Assembly (NCBI GenBank): GCA_021775835.1
Contig: JAJFHC010000226.1
Location: forward strand, 1 to 17,481
Length of the DNA: 17,481 nt
Direction of reading: 5' to 3'
DNA from: Hyphomicrobiales bacterium
GTDB lineage: Bacteria > Pseudomonadota > Alphaproteobacteria > Rhizobiales > JAJFHC01
Below are positions 15,086 through 17,481 of this stretch, one piece after another (position 1 is the first letter of the stretch; each line of letters opens with the position of its first letter). Below the pieces are notes generated by a model. It did not search any database and had not been told where the DNA came from. It saw only the letters and a program-made list of their open reading frames with translations. Made by a program: the position numbers and the translations under genes.

Positions 15086-15301
15086 TTGGCAACGCAGATA
15101 AAACTGGAAACAGGCGGCTCGGTTTGGCGGGTCCTGGTTGCGCAAGACGACCGGGTGTCGGAAGGCCAGGAGTTGTTCATCATGGAAGTGATGAAGATGG
15201 AAGTGCCCTATGACGCACCGATGGGCGGTCAAGTCACCGCCCTCAACATTGCTGAAGGCGATGTTGTCGAGGAGGGCATGGTCGCGCTCGAGATTGGATA
15301 G
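15086..15301 (+). CDS. Biotin carboxyl carrier protein (biotinyl domain only)
   Basis: A 71-residue stand-alone biotinyl domain. EVMKMEV places the biotin-accepting lysine at Lys37 (the usual sequence is AMKM, here VMKM), and the hydrophobic/Gly pattern before and after (SEGQELFIMEV, GDVVEEGMVALEIG) fits a lipoyl/biotinyl hammerhead. It carries CO2 between a biotin carboxylase and the carboxyltransferase encoded just upstream. The start codon is TTG (15086-15088), with AGAGG at 15072-15076, which lowers expected translation and may set subunit ratio. It ends 39 bp before the stop of the convergent gene on the other strand, and no terminator was recognised in that gap. Confidence 0.9.
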   Translation: MATQIKLETGGSVWRVLVAQDDRVSEGQELFIMEVMKMEVPYDAPMGGQVTALNIAEGDVVEEGMVALEIG

Positions 15302-15340
15302 ATTGTGCCAGTCTGTTGCGCGGCCCGCGTATCCGTCCCG

Positions 15341-17149
15341 TCAGTTTGTCACGCACCGTCCTCGATAATAGCTCGACCCTTTGGGACATTGGCAGGTATT
15401 GCGTACAGCCGACCATCGGGCCGGGCGACGGCAGATGCAGCGGTTGCCGGACTTCTTTGCTCCGGCTGGACAGTTCAATCCTGTCGGCCTCGGCTTCACG
15501 CAACCACTACCACGCGCAACAGTGCCCTTTGCGCAGCAACGGCCATCTGGCAACCGGCGCTTGACGTCGCGGCATTGGCCAGGTGTTACGCCTTTTGGCT
15601 TGGCGCAGCGTCGGGTGCGTTGATTCCATTGCGATCCCGGCTTGCAGACCACACACCGACGCCCGTTCCAGTGCTTGCCCCGGACACATATCCTGGCGCA
15701 CCGTTGTTGGTCGGCATCGTAGGTCTGGCCGAACGGGCAGGCGCGTGTAACGTTCCTGCATTGTTCGGCAACCGGGTTCCATGCGGTGCCGGCCGGACAT
15801 TGGCAACTGAAGTTCTTGCGTTCGCGCCCGCCGGTACATGAGCCGGTTGGGAGACGGGGTCCACACACGCCGCCCCAGTTCTGCTTGCCTTCAGGGCACA
15901 CGCATCTGCCGTCGCGCACCGTCCCGCCCCGGCACTTCACCGGCTCCTTGAATTCACAACGACCAGAGTTGCGATTGCGTACCTGCCCGGGGAGCGGGCA
16001 GGAGCGGAGCTCGACTTCGGGTTCCTCGTCCAGACATCGCCCGGTCTTTCGGTCCCAGAACTTGTCTCCGGGACAGACGCATGTCTCGCCGTTCCATGGC
16101 AGCCCGCGCGGGCAGATCGAAATGCAGCGGAGTTGGTCCACATCCCATGTCTGGCCTTGTGGACAATCATGCCGGATGTTTTCGCAGACTTCCGTGCCCT
16201 GATTCCAGAGCGTGCCTGCCGGGCAGCGGCACAGGCCAAACTGCCGTTCGCGACCGCCAGTGCATTCACCGCTGATCGACCCTGGAAGGTTCCCGCACAC
16301 ACCTCCCAGGTTCTGTTTTCCTTCTGGACACACACAGGCTCCGTTGCGAACTGTCCCACCAGTACACTCGACGCGCTCGCACTCGTCCGTGCTCTCGTTA
16401 TGGAAGAACCCGGGAATGGAGCATTTGCCGAGTGTAGGCAGGTCAAATCCATCCTGCGCGTTTTGGATCTGGATCGTGACGCAGCTCCTGCCGCGCACGA
16501 TCTTGCCGCCAACCTGCTGTCTGGCGCCAAGCAGTGCGGCAAACGTCGCCTCGTCGAAACGGCCCGTGACGGTCAACCCCTGCCGGCGTTGAAAGGCTCG
16601 CACGGCACGCCGTGTGCTTGGCCCTGCCTGCCCATCGGCCACGCCCGGGCGGAAGCCCCGGGCCGCAAGAGCCTGCTGTGCGGCGGTCACCGAGTAACCG
16701 GTCCTATCGGAACCGTCTGATTCAAGGGCCGCACAACTTCTGGCAGCCCGGGCATTCTTGTTGCGAACCCGGTATTCGAGGGTGACGGTGACCCGACCGC
16801 GCGGCGGCAGGGAGGCATTGGCGTTGACGCACCGGTACTTCGCGCCGGCTCTTCTACAGGACCACGGTGGTGCCGGGCGATAGGACGTCAGCGGTCCAAG
16901 GCCAGGCGTTGTGACATCCGTAAAGGCAACGGGACCACGATAAAAGTTTCTGCCTTGGTTCCGGATCACCATGTTGACGCGACAGATTTTCCTGAATTCG
17001 CAGACCGGATCCACGGCGGTTTTGGTAATGCGCAGATCCGTTGCGGCCGTTGCCGGCTGGGCGGTCCACAAGACAGCGGCCCAGGCCACTGCGAGGACCA
17101 CACTCAGAAAGGGCAAGGCCCCGAAGCCGGGAGACAAAGTTTTGACCAT
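15341..17149 (-). CDS. Secreted Cys-rich protein with DUF11-like and peptidoglycan-binding domains
   Basis: 602 residues from the ATG at 17149; a longer frame to 17263 lacks a plausible signal peptide at its start, whereas this one begins a clear one ending about ATAA. Using this numbering, residues about 37-140 are a beta-rich DUF11-like segment; residues about 150-212 match the peptidoglycan-binding type 1 domain (SVTAAQQALAARGF, then AFQRRQGLTVTGRFDEAT). The rest is Cys-rich: about 42 Cys in 360 residues, in patterns such as CVCPEGKQNxGGVC and CPAGTxWNxxxxxC that recall EGF- or TIL-like disulfide modules. About 110 residues (262-372) are repeated at 406-515. It is probably exported and disulfide-bonded at the cell wall or surface. 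It is convergent with the biotin carrier gene and shares no operon with visible genes. No characterised function recognised. Confidence 0.8.
   Translation of the reverse strand: MVKTLSPGFGALPFLSVVLAVAWAAVLWTAQPATAATDLRITKTAVDPVCEFRKICRVNMVIRNQGRNFYRGPVAFTDVTTPGLGPLTSYRPAPPWSCRRAGAKYRCVNANASLPPRGRVTVTLEYRVRNKNARAARSCAALESDGSDRTGYSVTAAQQALAARGFRPGVADGQAGPSTRRAVRAFQRRQGLTVTGRFDEATFAALLGARQQVGGKIVRGRSCVTIQIQNAQDGFDLPTLGKCSIPGFFHNESTDECERVECTGGTVRNGACVCPEGKQNLGGVCGNLPGSISGECTGGRERQFGLCRCPAGTLWNQGTEVCENIRHDCPQGQTWDVDQLRCISICPRGLPWNGETCVCPGDKFWDRKTGRCLDEEPEVELRSCPLPGQVRNRNSGRCEFKEPVKCRGGTVRDGRCVCPEGKQNWGGVCGPRLPTGSCTGGRERKNFSCQCPAGTAWNPVAEQCRNVTRACPFGQTYDADQQRCARICVRGKHWNGRRCVVCKPGSQWNQRTRRCAKPKGVTPGQCRDVKRRLPDGRCCAKGTVARGSGCVKPRPTGLNCPAGAKKSGNRCICRRPARWSAVRNTCQCPKGSSYYRGRCVTN
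15605..16366 (-). repeat. Internal duplication in Cys-rich protein gene
   Basis: Two in-frame copies of about 330 bp lie at 16034-16366 and 15605-15934, offset by 432 bp. Both encode GGTVR(N/D)GxCVCPEGKQN, then GGVCG, CTGGRER, CPAGTxWN, CPxGQTxDxDQxRC and WNGxxC in the same order. Protein similarity is high while the DNA has drifted, so the duplication is old and selected rather than recent. Confidence 0.75.
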
Positions 17150-17481
17150 CGAAGAACCCCCCATCTTCAGTTGAACACCGGCCCACCGACAAGTGCAATT
17201 GCAAGCGGGTAGGGCATCACAGTGACGAGCATAGACGTTCGGAATTTTTGCCGCATGACGCATATGCGTTATGTGGTGGAGGAAAATGAAGCGCTCCGAT
17301 TGAAGGGGAAGAAGGCGGATTCAGGTTCGGGGACGCCATGAAATTTCTTCAATTGCATCGCCCCGGGCTTGGTGGTTGGATGAGCCCTGCCGCGTTGATC
17401 GTGGACTGAAAATGAGGGGTGTACGCGTTTTACCGGACGCGGACACGTGGTGAAAACAGCTCGAATTTTCATAATTCAAGT
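17150..17481. other. Upstream region of Cys-rich gene with palindrome
   Basis: About 330 bp with no convincing gene. Its main feature is the palindrome at 17254-17273. A minus-strand frame at 17269-17472 (67 residues) lacks a ribosome site and family features. Plus-strand ATGs at 17287 and 17338 open only very short frames. It probably holds the promoter of the minus-strand Cys-rich gene. Confidence 0.5.
17254..17273. promoter_or_regulatory. Near-perfect 20-bp palindrome, putative operator
   Basis: CATGACGCATATGCGTTATG is symmetrical except for one base pair (position 4 against 17), with a perfect 12-bp core ACGCATATGCGT. It sits 105 bp upstream of the chosen start of the Cys-rich gene, in non-coding sequence. 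Length and symmetry suit a dimeric regulator, but the regulator is unknown. Confidence 0.5.

Noticed and set aside
17269..17472. 67-residue minus-strand frame upstream of the Cys-rich gene
   Set aside because: No ribosome site, low-complexity ending, overlaps a palindrome; more likely non-coding.

Overview
The window looks like a chromosomal segment of an alphaproteobacterium. This is inferred from the mid-to-high GC coding style, an IS21-type remnant, a ParB-domain/DNA-methyltransferase plus DUF5681 cassette of the kind common in rhizobial and roseobacter-like genomes, and periplasmic and osmolyte-type genes. The sequence alone does not fix a genus. No rRNA, tRNA or CRISPR array was seen.

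Left end (1-4226), accessory in character. An internally deleted IS21-family element (about 216-456) keeps both ends and the first codons of istA. Next to it lies a minus-strand cassette: a beta-class ParB-domain/DNA methyltransferase, a DUF5681 protein and a small conserved-looking protein of unknown function. Behind the methyltransferase is about 830 bp without a convincing gene. It holds an AT-rich tract, four TTTAAA boxes at about 11-bp spacing, and a four-copy tandem repeat of exactly 21-bp period, an arrangement that resembles a replication origin or a multi-site operator.

Middle (4227-7555), minus strand. A translationally coupled pair encodes a ChaN/DUF399-like protein with a C-terminal PDZ domain and an M1-like metallopeptidase. 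Both have signal peptides and probably act in the periplasm.

7781-15301, metabolic block. An adenine/adenosine deaminase and a GMC flavin oxidoreductase form a minus-strand pair. Divergent from them is a BCCT-family transporter with a promoter-like region, a palindrome and a clear downstream terminator. Then a plus-strand operon encodes a HAD type II hydrolase, a biotin-dependent carboxyltransferase and a 71-residue biotin carrier started by TTG. No biotin carboxylase is present in the window.

Right end (15341-17481). A minus-strand gene encodes a secreted, very cysteine-rich protein with a DUF11-like segment, a peptidoglycan-binding domain and a roughly 110-residue internal duplication. Upstream is a near-perfect 20-bp palindrome. 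This protein and the repeat-rich region behind the methyltransferase are the least ordinary parts of the window.
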